A stretch of 64,000 nt of DNA from Novosphingobium sp. (GCF_039595395.1 NZ_JBCNLP010000001.1:806001-870000); one strand, 5' to 3'; positions 1 to 8,955 are shown, numbered from the stretch's first letter. Notes: generated from the sequence alone by a model not told the origin. Program-made: numbers and translations.

Positions 1-1
1 C

Positions 2-1432
2 ATCGCGGACCGCTTCCTGCCGGACAAGGCCATCGACCTGATGGACGAGGCCGCCAGCCGCATCCGCATGGAGGTGGAGAGCAAGCCCGAGGAGATCGAG
101 ACTCTCGACCGCCGGATCATCCAGCTCAAGATCGAGGAGATGGCGCTGGCCAAGGAGAGCGACACCGCCTCCCGCGACCGGCTCACCACCCTGCGCGAGG
201 AGCTGGCCAATCTGGAGCAGCGCAGCGTGGAACTCACCACCCGCTGGCAGAATGAGCGCGACAAGATCGCCGCCGAGGGCAAGATCAAGGAAGCGCTCGA
301 CGCCGCGCGCCTCGAACTGGAGCAGGCCCAGCGTCAGGGCGACCTCGCCAAGGCGGGGCAGCTGACCTATGGCCGCATCCCCGAGCTGGAAAAGCAGCTG
401 GCCGAGGCCCAGGCCACCAGCAGCAACGCCATGCTGCGCGAGGAGGTGACCGCCGACGACATCGCCGCCGTGGTCAGCCGCTGGACCGGCGTGCCCGTCG
501 ACCGCATGCTGGAAGGCGAGCGCGAGAAGCTGCTCAAGATGGAAGAGGTGATCGGCGCCCGCGTCATCGGCCAGAAGGATGCGGTCACCGCCGTGTCGAA
601 AGCCGTGCGCCGTGCCCGCGCAGGCCTGCAGGACCCCAACCGGCCTCTGGGCAGCTTCCTCTTCCTCGGCCCCACGGGCGTCGGCAAGACCGAGCTGACC
701 AAGGCGCTGGCCGGCTTCCTCTTCGACGATGACAACGCCATGGTCCGCATCGACATGAGCGAGTTCATGGAAAAGCACGCGGTCTCCCGCCTGATCGGCG
801 CCCCTCCGGGCTATGTCGGTTACGACGAGGGCGGCGTGCTGACCGAGGCCGTGCGCCGCCGCCCCTATCAGGTGGTGCTGTTCGACGAGGTGGAAAAGGC
901 ACACAGCGATGTCTTCAACGTGCTGCTGCAGGTGCTCGACGATGGGCGCCTCACCGACGGGCAAGGCCGTGTGGTGGACTTCACCAACACGCTGATCATC
1001 CTGACCAGCAACCTTGGCAGCCAGTATCTCGCCAATCTGGATGACGATCAGGATGTGTCCAGCGTGGAGCCGCAGGTGATGGATGTGGTGCGCGGGCACT
1101 TCCGCCCCGAATTCCTCAACCGTCTGGACGAGATCATCCTGTTCCACCGCCTCGGTCAGGACCATATGGCGCCGATCGTGGAGATTCAGGTGGCACGCGT
1201 GCAGAAGCTGCTGAAGGATCGCAAGATCACGCTGGACCTGACGATCGGCGCCAAGCGCTGGCTGGGCCGGGTGGGCTATGATCCCGTGTATGGCGCGCGG
1301 CCTTTGAAGCGGGCGGTGCAGCGCTATCTGCAAGACCCTCTGGCCGAGAAGCTGTTGGCTGGCGAAGTGCCCGATGGTTCGACCGTCCGCATCGATGATG
1401 GGGATGGGGCCTTGGTGATGGAAGTCGAGTAA
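2..1432 (+). CDS. clpB: ATP-dependent disaggregase ClpB, C-terminal part (5-prime end outside window)
   Basis: Hsp100 AAA+ chaperone that threads aggregated proteins through a hexameric ring, working with DnaK in the cytosol. The frame is open from base 2, so the gene starts upstream; the N domain and the first Walker A are missing from view. Visible are the end of AAA module 1, the coiled-coil middle domain (about nt 50-430, rich in Glu/Lys/Leu), then the second AAA module with Walker A GPTGVGKTE (nt 670-695), Walker B VVLFDEVEKAH (nt 870-905) and the sensor-2 region GYDPVYGARPLKR near nt 1280. The 476 visible residues match the C-terminal half of the roughly 860-residue family. The stop is followed at 18 nt by repeat copy 1. 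The identification is secure; only the 5-prime end is absent. Confidence 0.96.
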   Translation: MADRFLPDKAIDLMDEAASRIRMEVESKPEEIETLDRRIIQLKIEEMALAKESDTASRDRLTTLREELANLEQRSVELTTRWQNERDKIAAEGKIKEALDAARLELEQAQRQGDLAKAGQLTYGRIPELEKQLAEAQATSSNAMLREEVTADDIAAVVSRWTGVPVDRMLEGEREKLLKMEEVIGARVIGQKDAVTAVSKAVRRARAGLQDPNRPLGSFLFLGPTGVGKTELTKALAGFLFDDDNAMVRIDMSEFMEKHAVSRLIGAPPGYVGYDEGGVLTEAVRRRPYQVVLFDEVEKAHSDVFNVLLQVLDDGRLTDGQGRVVDFTNTLIILTSNLGSQYLANLDDDQDVSSVEPQVMDVVRGHFRPEFLNRLDEIILFHRLGQDHMAPIVEIQVARVQKLLKDRKITLDLTIGAKRWLGRVGYDPVYGARPLKRAVQRYLQDPLAEKLLAGEVPDGSTVRIDDGDGALVMEVE

Positions 1433-1448
1433 GAAGGCTAAAAGGAAG

Positions 1449-1688
1449 GTGCGAGGGGGTTACCCCCTCGCGCTCCCAGAATGTCTTCCGGCGATAGGGC
1501 GGGGGATGCCGAATGGTGGCGCCCCGGCTCTCCACCTGTGCGAGCTAAGGCGCCGCAGGCAATCAATCTTATGGCCTTGGCGCTTTGCGGGGAATGCCTG
1601 CCTGCGGCGTGGCGACGTTGCTCTGTCGCCGAACCCGATGCGCGACGCTGACAAAGAATGGGAGCGCGAGGGTGTAACACCCTCGCAT
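1449..1688 (+). repeat. Intergenic hairpin-ended repeat, copy 1
   Basis: This fills most of the 314-bp gap between clpB and the SDR gene. The left-end hairpin is 1451-1471 (GCGAGGGGG-TT-A-CCCCCTCGC type), followed by the conserved CTTCCGGCGATAGGG segment. A central inverted repeat pairs GGCGCCGCAGGC (about 1550) with GCCTGCGGCG (about 1600). The GGGAGCGCGAGGG motif leads into the right-end hairpin 1666-1686. The same architecture recurs eight more times in the window. Open frames inside it are composition artefacts. Confidence 0.85.
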
Positions 1689-1746
1689 TTCCTCTTCCTT
1701 CTTTCCCAAACCCTCTTTAATCGTTCGCTTAAATAATGAGAGGACG

Positions 1747-2541
1747 ATGCCGGCTATGGAACTGAACTCATCGATCGCGGCGGTGGTCACGGGCGGGGCC
1801 TCGGGCCTTGGGCTGGCGACGGCGACGGCTCTAGCGCAGCAGGGCGTGCAAGTCACCATCTTCGACCGCGACGCCGATGCCGGGCACAAGGCCGCGCAGG
1901 AGATCGGCGCGATCTTCGCCCATGTCGATGTCACCAGCGACGAAAGCGTTCAAGCAGGCTTCGCGCAGGCCCGCGCAGCGCATGGGCAGGAGCGGGTGCT
2001 GGTCAATTGCGCGGGCATTGTCACCGCGCGCAAAACGGTGGGGAAGGATAAGGAGACGGGCTCGATCCTGCCCTATCCCATTGCTGACTTCGAACGTGTG
2101 CTGGCGGTCAATCTGGCGGGCACCTTCCGCTGCATCGCGGCCAGTGCGGCGGGGATGGTGGCCTTGAACCCCATCGATGCGCATGGACAGCGCGGGGTGA
2201 TCGTCAACACGGCCAGCATCGCGGCGCAGGATGGGCAGATGGGGCAGGTCGCCTATGCCGCCAGCAAGGCGGGCGTGGTGGGGATGACCCTGCCCATCGC
2301 GCGCGATTTGATGGGCGATGGCATCCGCGTCAACACCATCCTGCCGGGCATCTTCGAGACGCCGATGATGGCCAGCCTGCCTGAAAAGGCGCAGCAGGCG
2401 TTGGCCGCCAATGTGCCTTTCCCCAAGCGTCTGGGCAAGGCGGCGGAGTATGCTCAGACCGCTCTGTTCCTGATCGGCCACGATTACATGAACGGTGAGT
2501 GCATCCGCATGGATGGCGCGATCCGCATGGGCCCGCGTTGA
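1747..2541 (+). CDS. SDR-family dehydrogenase (HSD10 / 3-hydroxyacyl-CoA dehydrogenase type 2-like)
   Basis: This is a classical short-chain dehydrogenase, 264 aa. It has the cofactor loop TGGASGLGLATA (residues 15-26), the NCAG motif at 87-90, and the catalytic Ser157, Tyr170 and Lys174 in the NTASIAA and YAASKAG motifs. The N-terminal GGASGLG form and the overall layout match type-2 3-hydroxyacyl-CoA dehydrogenases, which oxidise beta-hydroxyacyl-CoA with NAD in fatty-acid or branched-chain degradation; the substrate is inferred. A second ATG at 1756 is an equally possible start. The stop overlaps the start of the TetR regulator by one base, so the two are co-transcribed. Confidence 0.88.
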   Translation: MPAMELNSSIAAVVTGGASGLGLATATALAQQGVQVTIFDRDADAGHKAAQEIGAIFAHVDVTSDESVQAGFAQARAAHGQERVLVNCAGIVTARKTVGKDKETGSILPYPIADFERVLAVNLAGTFRCIAASAAGMVALNPIDAHGQRGVIVNTASIAAQDGQMGQVAYAASKAGVVGMTLPIARDLMGDGIRVNTILPGIFETPMMASLPEKAQQALAANVPFPKRLGKAAEYAQTALFLIGHDYMNGECIRMDGAIRMGPR

Positions 2542-3191
2542 TGGTGGCAGCGCCTGCCTCGGCCCCGCCCGCCGCGCGTGAGCAATTGCTGGAAACCGCC
2601 AGCCGGATCATGCGCGACGAGGATACGGTGGATGTCTCGCTGTCGGAGCTGGCGGCGCGTTCGGGGCTGAATTCGGCGCTGGTGAAATATTACTTCGGCA
2701 ACAAGGCGGGGCTGATGAAGGCCCTGCTGGAACGCGATTTCGCGGGCATTCTCAAAGCCGTCGACACGCTGCTGGCCAAGGAGGCCGATCCCGAAACCAA
2801 GCTGCGGCTGCATATGACGGCGGTGGTCAACACCTTCTTCCGCACGCCCTATATCCACCGCCTGCTGATGCGCCTGATCCGCCAGGAGCCGCCCGAGGTC
2901 GCGCAGCATCTGGCCGACACCTGCCTGCAGCCGATGCTGGATGCCTATGCACGGCTGATTGGCGAAGGGGTGCAGGCGGGGGTCTTCCGCCCGGTCGATC
3001 CGCAGTTCTTCTATTTCACGGTGATTGGCGCGGCGGACCGGTTTTTCTCGGCGCGGCTGGTGCTGCGCTATTGCTCGGGCCGCGATGTGCTGGACGAAAG
3101 CCTGCGCGACGGATACCGCGCCCATCTCAACGACTTCGTCGTGGCGGGCATTCTGGTGCCCCATGACGGACAGTGCGACAGATTGTCATAA
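2541..3191 (+). CDS. TetR/AcrR-family transcriptional regulator
   Basis: The product is a 216-residue dimeric repressor-type protein. An N-terminal helix-turn-helix is visible in VSLSELAARSGLNSALVKYY followed by FGNKAGLMKALL, the standard TetR signature. The remainder is the all-helical ligand/dimer domain. The ATG at 2541 shares its A with the SDR stop codon; an in-frame ATG at 2499 lies deep inside the SDR gene and is unlikely. Translational coupling suggests that it controls the SDR gene and perhaps acyl-CoA metabolism; its ligand and operator cannot be read from the sequence. Confidence 0.88.
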   Translation: MVAAPASAPPAAREQLLETASRIMRDEDTVDVSLSELAARSGLNSALVKYYFGNKAGLMKALLERDFAGILKAVDTLLAKEADPETKLRLHMTAVVNTFFRTPYIHRLLMRLIRQEPPEVAQHLADTCLQPMLDAYARLIGEGVQAGVFRPVDPQFFYFTVIGAADRFFSARLVLRYCSGRDVLDESLRDGYRAHLNDFVVAGILVPHDGQCDRLS

Positions 3192-3245
3192 TCCGCCGCC
3201 AAGGATGGATTTTTGACACGCCGATAAGCGGAAGGAATGGATCGC

Positions 3246-4124
3246 ATGAGCAGCGCGCAGTGGCACATCGGCGTGATGGGCGGATCGGGTCTGGCCGAGG
3301 GTCTGGGGCTTGAAGACGCTCAGGAAATCCGTGTGCAGAGCCCCTTTGGCGCCCCCTCCGGCCCGGTGGTGCAGGGACGCATCGGCGATGTGCGCTTCAC
3401 CTTCCTAGCCCGCCACGGCGCTGGCCATGCCATTCCGCCCTCGGACATCAATTTCCGCGCCAACATCGATGTGATGAAGCGCTGCGGCGTCACCGATCTC
3501 ATCTCGCTCTCGGCCATCGGTTCGCTGCGTGAGGAGATGGCGCCCGGCCATGTCGTCGCCGTGGACCAGTTGATCGACCGCACTCATGGCCGCGCGGGCA
3601 GCTTCTTCGGCACCGGCTTGGTCGCCCATGTCAGCCTTGCCGATCCGGTCTGCCCGCGCCTCTCGGGCCTGCTGGGCACCGCCGCGCGTGTTGCCGGTTC
3701 CACCGTGCATGACGCGGGCTGCTACGTTGCCATCGAGGGGCCGCAGTTCTCCACCCGCGCCGAAAGCCGCATGTACCGCGCCTGGGGTGCCGACGTGATC
3801 GGCATGACCGCCATGCCCGAAGCGCGCCTCGCCCGCGAGGCCGAGCTGCCCTATGCCATCCTCGGCATGGTCACCGACTATGACGCATGGCGCGACAGCG
3901 AAGCGGGCGTGGAAGCCGCCGAGGTCTTCGCGGTGATGAAAGCGAATGCCGAGCGCGCCCGCGCCACGGTGGGCCATCTGGCGAAAATCCTGCCAGAGAT
4001 CCGCGAGGCCAGCCCGATCGATACGGCGCTGGAGTTCGCCTTCGCGACGGCGCCTTCCGCGCGCGATGCCGTGTTGGTGGCGAAGCTGGATGCTGTCGCC
4101 GGGCGGGTCTTGAAGAAGGGATGA
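3246..4124 (+). CDS. mtnP: S-methyl-5-prime-thioadenosine phosphorylase
   Basis: Phosphorolyses methylthioadenosine to adenine and methylthioribose-1-phosphate in the methionine salvage route, in the cytosol. It is a PNP-family enzyme of 292 aa. Visible are the phosphate loop GVMGGSGLAEG near the N-terminus, RHGAGHAIPPSDINFRANI, the purine/ribose segment IEGPQFSTRAESRMYR, GMTAMPEARLAREAELPYA and the VTDYDAW motif. The start at 3246 is preferred because GGAAGGA (3230-3236) then sits 9 nt upstream; the ATG at 3237 abuts that site. The stop lies 15 nt before the left hairpin of repeat copy 2. Confidence 0.93.
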   Translation: MSSAQWHIGVMGGSGLAEGLGLEDAQEIRVQSPFGAPSGPVVQGRIGDVRFTFLARHGAGHAIPPSDINFRANIDVMKRCGVTDLISLSAIGSLREEMAPGHVVAVDQLIDRTHGRAGSFFGTGLVAHVSLADPVCPRLSGLLGTAARVAGSTVHDAGCYVAIEGPQFSTRAESRMYRAWGADVIGMTAMPEARLAREAELPYAILGMVTDYDAWRDSEAGVEAAEVFAVMKANAERARATVGHLAKILPEIREASPIDTALEFAFATAPSARDAVLVAKLDAVAGRVLKKG

Positions 4125-4137
4125 CAAGAAAGGGAAG

Positions 4138-4866
4138 ATGCGAGGGGGTTACCCCCTCGCGCTCCCATGACGTCTTCCGGCGATAGGGTGGGGGTGCCGC
4201 ATCGTGGTGCCTTGGCTCCCCACCTGTCTTTCATCCTCGTCATCGTTGGCTGGGCTGTTGCGGGCCTTGATGTGACGCTTTCGGCGCCTGCGCGGCCTTG
4301 AAACCATACGTGGCAGCCGCAGCGCCCTTATGCGAAAAGCGGAAGACGCCATCGCCACGGTGATCAGCGCCTCGGCGTAAGTCGATATCTCGAAGGTCGA
4401 GAACCAGACCGCAACATCCGGCGCGCTCATCGAGGCCAGCAGCAATCCATCGGCCTTCGCCAGCCAATAGAGCAAGCCAATCGCCAACAGCACCGCTCCG
4501 ACGCAGATCCAGTGCCCTGCCGTGATGCGGGCAAGACTGACAGCAATGGGCTCGATCAGCCTTGCATGAAGCCATTGTCCCAAAGGCGTTTCGCGGGCGA
4601 AGAGCAGCGTGGCCAGACAGAACCACGCCATGAAGTCGATCAGCAGCATCGCCATCTCCGAAAGGAGGCTATCGCTCTGACCATACCGCAAAACCGGTCA
4701 ACCATCGAAGCGCAAACTTCGCGCCAGCCCCCGTGCCGCAGGCAGTCAAATCCTGAAAGAGCTGTGTGGTGAATACAGCCTGCGGCGCGGCGACCTTGCC
4801 CTATGGCCGAACCCGAAGCGCAACGCAGACAGTCATGGGAGCGCGAGGGTGTAACACCCTCGCACC
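4138..4866 (+). mobile_element. Intergenic repeat copy 2, split by a 508-bp gene-bearing insert
   Basis: The left half of the repeat (4138-4226, hairpin 4140-4160) and its right half (4735-4866, hairpin 4843-4863) are both well conserved. Between them, at the point where other copies read CCACCTG then a short spacer then GCCGCAGGCAG, lies a unique segment 4227-4734. That insert carries the membrane-protein gene ending at 4149. It can be read as a gene captured into the element, or as an element assembled around it; no transposase is present and no target duplication is evident by eye. Confidence 0.75.
4149..4649 (-). CDS. Small hypothetical membrane protein carried inside repeat copy 2
   Basis: No family is recognised. 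The product is about 166 aa with two clear hydrophobic segments (residues about 1-18 and 43-62), a weaker third one, and a basic C-terminal region with RPRRRRKR. The start at 4649 is chosen because GGAG lies 6 nt upstream; the ATG at 4655 abuts that site and one at 4691 is also in frame. The last 26 or so codons and the TAA stop (4149-4151, in the loop of the left hairpin) are repeat sequence, so the tail ending GRRHGSARG is supplied by the element. It may be a real cargo gene or a chance frame, although the hydrophobic pattern favours a real protein. Confidence 0.5.
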   Translation of the reverse strand: MLLIDFMAWFCLATLLFARETPLGQWLHARLIEPIAVSLARITAGHWICVGAVLLAIGLLYWLAKADGLLLASMSAPDVAVWFSTFEISTYAEALITVAMASSAFRIRALRLPRMVSRPRRRRKRHIKARNSPANDDEDERQVGSQGTTMRHPHPIAGRRHGSARG

Positions 4867-4891
4867 TATCCTTCCTTCAAACTTGAAGCCT

Positions 4892-5905
4892 TTAATGCGC
4901 CTGAGTCGACCCATTCGAAAACGCATCCGCGATCGAGCACGCCGCCGGGCCGAGAATCACCACGAACAGCACGGGCAGGATGAACAGGATCAGCGGCACG
5001 GTCATGATCGCGGGCAGGCGGGCGGCTTTTTCCTCGGCGCGCATCATGCGCTCGTTGCGGAATTCGGCGGAGAGCACGCGCAGCGCGGAGGCCAGCGGCG
5101 TACCATAGCGCTCGGTCTGGATCATGGTGGTGACCACGCCGCGCACGGCGTCCAGATTGACGCGATAGGCAAGGTTTTCAAACGCCTGTCGACGCTCGGA
5201 CAGGAACGACAGCTCGATGGCGGTCAGCGCGAACTCATCGCCCAGTTCGGCATAGGCGCGGCCCAGTTCGCGCGCCACGCGGTTGAAGGCGGCGTCAACG
5301 GTCAGGCCTGCTTCGGCGCAGATCACCAGCAGGTCCAGCGCGTCTGGCAGGCCCTTGCGGATGGCGGCGGTGCGCTTGGAGATGATGTTGTCGAGATAGA
5401 GGTCGGGGCCCTTATAGCCCAGACCCAGCGCGGCGGCGAAGCCCATCAGCTTCTTGAAGGACGACCATTCGGGGAAATAATTGGCCCAGTAGATCACGAT
5501 GGCGGCCAGCCCGCCCAGCACGATGGGGGCGACCAGCCGTCCGAAAATCACCGCAACGGCCATTTCCTTCTTGCGGATGCCGGCCTGCGCCAGCTTCTGC
5601 TGGGCGGCCTGGATCTGGCTGTCCTGCAGGCCGTTGATCCGGTTGAGGATGGTGCGGATGCGGTCGGTGGCTTCCGACCGGCGGACAAGCTGGGCGCGCT
5701 TCTTGGGGTTGATGGCGACGATGCCCGCCTTCAGCTCCTCGCGCCTTTCATTGAGCGCTTTCACGCGCTTGGCCATGGGGTCGCGGATGGTCAGCGCCAT
5801 ATAGATGACGCCGATCATCAGCCCGGCGGCCACCACGGCCAGCAGGGTGCCGACCCAGACCACGTCCACGCCGAAGAGCATGCCATTATGGATTTGATGG
5901 TCCAT
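4892..5905 (-). CDS. tadC: Tad/Cpa pilus inner-membrane platform protein TadC
   Basis: The product is a 337-aa T2SS-F family membrane protein of the tight-adherence pilus machine, thought to pair with TadB as the platform that the motor turns. The N-terminal transmembrane segment lies near residues 10-35 and further hydrophobic helices near 110-150 and at the C-terminus. The central T2SSF domain carries the GLPDALDLLVICAEAGLTVD motif and ERYGTPLASALRVLS. The ATG at 5905 is used rather than one 75 nt upstream, because the upstream stretch overlaps tadB and does not look like the family. Last gene of the minus-strand cpa operon, 7 nt after tadB; its stop lies 28 nt from the right hairpin of repeat copy 2. 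Confidence 0.92.
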   Translation of the reverse strand: MDHQIHNGMLFGVDVVWVGTLLAVVAAGLMIGVIYMALTIRDPMAKRVKALNERREELKAGIVAINPKKRAQLVRRSEATDRIRTILNRINGLQDSQIQAAQQKLAQAGIRKKEMAVAVIFGRLVAPIVLGGLAAIVIYWANYFPEWSSFKKLMGFAAALGLGYKGPDLYLDNIISKRTAAIRKGLPDALDLLVICAEAGLTVDAAFNRVARELGRAYAELGDEFALTAIELSFLSERRQAFENLAYRVNLDAVRGVVTTMIQTERYGTPLASALRVLSAEFRNERMMRAEEKAARLPAIMTVPLILFILPVLFVVILGPAACSIADAFSNGSTQAH

Positions 5906-5912
5906 GTGCCCC

Positions 5913-6884
5913 TCAGATCTCGAAATTGACCATCTTGGCCATGATGAAGGCACCCAGGCCCATCCACACCAGCCCGCCAAGGCCGGTGATGATCAGGCGC
6001 TGGTCGGAGAAGAAGCCCGCCAGATAGCCGGGGTTCACCCAATAGACCAAGACGAAGACGATGAAGGGCAGCGAGCCCACGATATAGGCCGAGGCCTTGG
6101 ATTCAGAGCTCATAGCCTTGATCTTCAGCTTCATCTGGGCGCGCTTGCGCAGCACGTCGGCCAGATTGGCGAGGGTCTCGGCAAGGTTGCCGCCGGTTTC
6201 CCGCTGGATCGCCAGCGTAATGCAGAAGAAGCTGAATTCGGGCATGTTGAGCCGGTCGGCGGTGACCTGCAGCGCGTCTTCCATGCTGCGGCCGATCTTG
6301 ATGCGCTCGGTCACCAGCTTGAACTCCTGACCCACCGGGCCGGGCACTTCGCTCGACACGATGGTCAGCGTTTCGGTCACCGGCAGGCCCGAACGCAGGC
6401 CGCGCACCAGCAGTTCGATGGCATCGGGGAATTTGGAGACGAACTGGCCGAGGCGCTTGTTGATCAGGAAGCCCACGGCCATATGCGGCAGGCCCGCGCC
6501 CATGATGACGCCGACGGCCAGACCCAGCACCAGACTGCCGCTCTTGAGCCACAGCAGCAGCGTCACCACCGCCATGATGCCGCCGCAGGTGTAGAGATAC
6601 TGCTGGATCGTCCATTCGCGCCCGGTGCGGTGCAGGCGCAGCGCCAGCGCCTCGCTGCGGCTGGCCGAGCCCGCGATGCGCGGCATGTTTGGCTTGCGCG
6701 CGGCGACGGCGCGGCGCATCTGCGCTTCCATGCGGGCGTTGGCGCTGTCGGAATGGCGCAGGCGCAGGGCCTGCAGGCGGCGCGTGCTTTCCTTGGCCGG
6801 ATTGGGACCGCCCAGCGCCAGCATCGCGATCCCCCCAAGGAGGACCACGATCAGGCCGATCAGAACGATCTGCAGACTATCCAT
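5913..6884 (-). CDS. tadB: Tad/Cpa pilus inner-membrane platform protein TadB
   Basis: This T2SS-F family protein (323 aa) is the partner of TadC in the Tad secretion platform. It has an N-terminal hydrophobic helix (residues 3-25), two more around 95-140, and C-terminal helices. The T2SSF domain shows FPDAIELLVRGLRSGLPVTE and QRETGGNLAETLANLADVLR, typical of the family. It follows cpaE directly with a 58-nt gap. In related loci the ATPase gene cpaF sits exactly here; it is absent. Confidence 0.92.
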   Translation of the reverse strand: MDSLQIVLIGLIVVLLGGIAMLALGGPNPAKESTRRLQALRLRHSDSANARMEAQMRRAVAARKPNMPRIAGSASRSEALALRLHRTGREWTIQQYLYTCGGIMAVVTLLLWLKSGSLVLGLAVGVIMGAGLPHMAVGFLINKRLGQFVSKFPDAIELLVRGLRSGLPVTETLTIVSSEVPGPVGQEFKLVTERIKIGRSMEDALQVTADRLNMPEFSFFCITLAIQRETGGNLAETLANLADVLRKRAQMKLKIKAMSSESKASAYIVGSLPFIVFVLVYWVNPGYLAGFFSDQRLIITGLGGLVWMGLGAFIMAKMVNFEI

Positions 6885-6942
6885 CGCGACGCATCACTTT
6901 CCTATGGCCCGGCGCATGGGCGTTGCCCCGCCGGAACCGCGA

Positions 6943-8241
6943 TCAGGCCGGAGCCTTGCCCTTGGTCCCGTCCTTGGCCCCGTTGCCGGATTTATCCTTC
7001 TTGGGCAGGATCGACTTGAGGTCGAACTTGCCCAGCAGGGACTTCTTCTCGTCCTTGGCAGCAGGCGCCGTCTCGGTGACAAAGCCGATGGAGCGCACCG
7101 CCTGCGCCAGATCGCGCAGGGCGCCGCCCGCCTTGGTGGCGCGGTTGGCTTCGGAAAAGGTCTGGCCCAGCTTGGCCGCATGGGTGGCGGCCTTGAAATC
7201 ATAGGGAATCTGGAAGTCGATCTTGCGCTCGATGCTGGCTTCGAAATCGGCCTTGCTGATCTCGATCGTGCCGGTCTGCACCTTGTTGGCCACCATCAGC
7301 ACGTGGATATGCGGCGCATTGCCCTTCAGCCACGAGAGGATGCGGATCGAATCGCGCGCGCCCGCCAGAGTCAGCTCGGTGGCGATCACCGCGACATTGG
7401 TGTCGGCCAGCAGTTGCGGAAAGTTGATCAGCATGTTGCGCGGCAGATCGACCACCGTCATCTGGAAGGCGGCGCGGAACTCCTGCTCCAGCTGCATGAA
7501 GGCGCTGCCGTCGGTCAGCAGCGGCTGGTTGATCGGCGCCTCGGCCGAAAGGATGGCCAGATTGTCATTGGCGCGGATCATCGCGCGCTCGATGAACAGG
7601 CCGTCGATGCGGCTGGGGTTCTCGATGGCGTCGGTCAGACCCCGGCCCGGCTCGAGATCGAGGCTGAGCGCGCCGGTGCCGAAATGGATGTCCAGATCGA
7701 GCAGGGCGGTGGGATGCTGATGCTCGGTGGCGAACAGCCAGGCCAGCGAGGTCGCCAGAGTCGAGGCACCCACGCCGCCGCGCGTACCGATGATCGCGGT
7801 GGAGATATGGCGCGCCTCGCTGCCTTCCTCGTGACGCGGCTGCGAGAAGAAGGCATGGGCACCGGCCAGCGCGTCATGCAGCACATGGGGCTGCAGGGGC
7901 TTCAGAATATAGTCGTGAATGCCGCTGGCCAGCAGGTCGCGATACAGGCGCACATCGTTGAGCTGACCGGTGGCGAGCACCACCGTGCCGGGCTCGCAGA
8001 CTTCGGCCAGCGCATTGATGTCTGAGAGCGGATCGCCGCTTTCCGACAGATCGACCATCAGAATGTGCGGGCTGGAGGCCACCGACAGCGCCTGCACCGC
8101 ATTGCGCAGGCCGCCGCGCTGGCATTTTTCCGGCGCCCAGCCCATGTCGGCAACCAGCGGGCGCAGCACGTCCAGGCTGGCATCGTCGCACAGATAGGCG
8201 GCGAAGGGTTCGCGGGCCTGATGTTTCCAGGGGGCGTTCAT
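6943..8241 (-). CDS. cpaE: Pilus assembly protein CpaE / TadZ (ParA-like ATPase)
   Basis: The product is a 432-aa polar-localisation factor of Tad pili. The N-terminal third is receiver-like (around residues 15-130). The C-terminal part is a MinD/ParA ATPase with a deviant P-loop GTRGGVGASTLATSLA that lacks the usual Lys after GVG, then LLDLDIHFG. Deviant or degenerate Walker A motifs are usual in TadZ/CpaE proteins. The C-terminus is Lys-rich. It sits between cpaD (3 nt away) and tadB. Its length is normal, so the missing cpaF is not explained by a fusion. Confidence 0.9.
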   Translation of the reverse strand: MNAPWKHQAREPFAAYLCDDASLDVLRPLVADMGWAPEKCQRGGLRNAVQALSVASSPHILMVDLSESGDPLSDINALAEVCEPGTVVLATGQLNDVRLYRDLLASGIHDYILKPLQPHVLHDALAGAHAFFSQPRHEEGSEARHISTAIIGTRGGVGASTLATSLAWLFATEHQHPTALLDLDIHFGTGALSLDLEPGRGLTDAIENPSRIDGLFIERAMIRANDNLAILSAEAPINQPLLTDGSAFMQLEQEFRAAFQMTVVDLPRNMLINFPQLLADTNVAVIATELTLAGARDSIRILSWLKGNAPHIHVLMVANKVQTGTIEISKADFEASIERKIDFQIPYDFKAATHAAKLGQTFSEANRATKAGGALRDLAQAVRSIGFVTETAPAAKDEKKSLLGKFDLKSILPKKDKSGNGAKDGTKGKAPA

Positions 8242-8244
8242 CGA

Positions 8245-8955
8245 TCAGTTCCCCTTGGAGCTGGTGGTGGGCAGCGTGCCGCCGCCGCCGCCGCTGGGCT
8301 TGACGTCGCGATAGGTCGAGATCGCCTTGTTGCTGGTGGCCACCGGGTTGCTGTCCGACCGGGCGCCATGCAGCAGATCGTCGGGGTTGGCGATCATGGC
8401 GGCCAGATTGCTGTTCACCGCGCAGCCGAAATTGGGATGCAGCGCGTTGAGCGAGTTGGTTTCCGAATTGGCCGACCAGTCCGGGCAATGCGGCACGGTG
8501 GCGCTGGCGCGGGTCAGCGCGATGCGCACCGTGCCCGGCTCCAGCGCGGCCTGAGCCAGCGGGGGTTGCTTCGAGACGATCAGGCCCTTGGCGGCGGCCA
8601 GATCGGCCACGGCGGCGCGGGTCTTTTCGCTGGCGGCCGGGTCGTCGATGGCGATCTGGTCGCCATAGCGCAGGCCCATGGCATCGAACCAGCCGGACAG
8701 GCGAGCCTTTTCAGCCGCCGAAATGCCATCGGGCCCACCGGCCAGATCCAGCGTGAAGGTGGCATGGGTGACGACCGGCTGGTGCTGCGGCGTCATCAGG
8801 CGGTTCTGGGCCACGCCGCCGCAACCGGCCAGCGCCAGCGTGGCGGCGGCCAGCGCCATGGAGGTAAGGGCCTTGCGCGGCGCTGCCTTGGCCGTGTTGG
8901 ACGGGGTTGTGGCGATCGGGGCCTGAGGTGTGAAACGCATCATCGCCTCGCTCAA
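8245..8955 (-). CDS. cpaD: Pilus assembly lipoprotein CpaD
   Basis: The product is 236 aa and has a lipoprotein signal ending at ALAGCGG (Cys near residue 45), which predicts an outer-membrane-anchored periplasmic component of the Tad secretin complex. The body contains DPAASEKTRAAVADLAAAKG and the C-terminal segment with FGCAVNSNLAAMIANPDDLL, which is characteristic of CpaD. A Gly-rich stretch lies near the C-terminus. The start overlaps the cpaC stop by 4 nt, which indicates translational coupling. Confidence 0.88.
   Translation of the reverse strand: MSEAMMRFTPQAPIATTPSNTAKAAPRKALTSMALAAATLALAGCGGVAQNRLMTPQHQPVVTHATFTLDLAGGPDGISAAEKARLSGWFDAMGLRYGDQIAIDDPAASEKTRAAVADLAAAKGLIVSKQPPLAQAALEPGTVRIALTRASATVPHCPDWSANSETNSLNALHPNFGCAVNSNLAAMIANPDDLLHGARSDSNPVATSNKAISTYRDVKPSGGGGGTLPTTSSKGN

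Noticed and set aside
1438..1680. Short open frames inside the repeat copies, with similar peptides recurring in several copies
   Set aside because: They recur because the DNA repeats. They have no ribosome sites or consistent starts and change frame from copy to copy. The gene in copy 2 is kept because most of it lies in unique DNA.
6885..6942. Remnant of cpaF between cpaE and tadB
   Set aside because: Only 58 nt with no ATPase motif in any frame.
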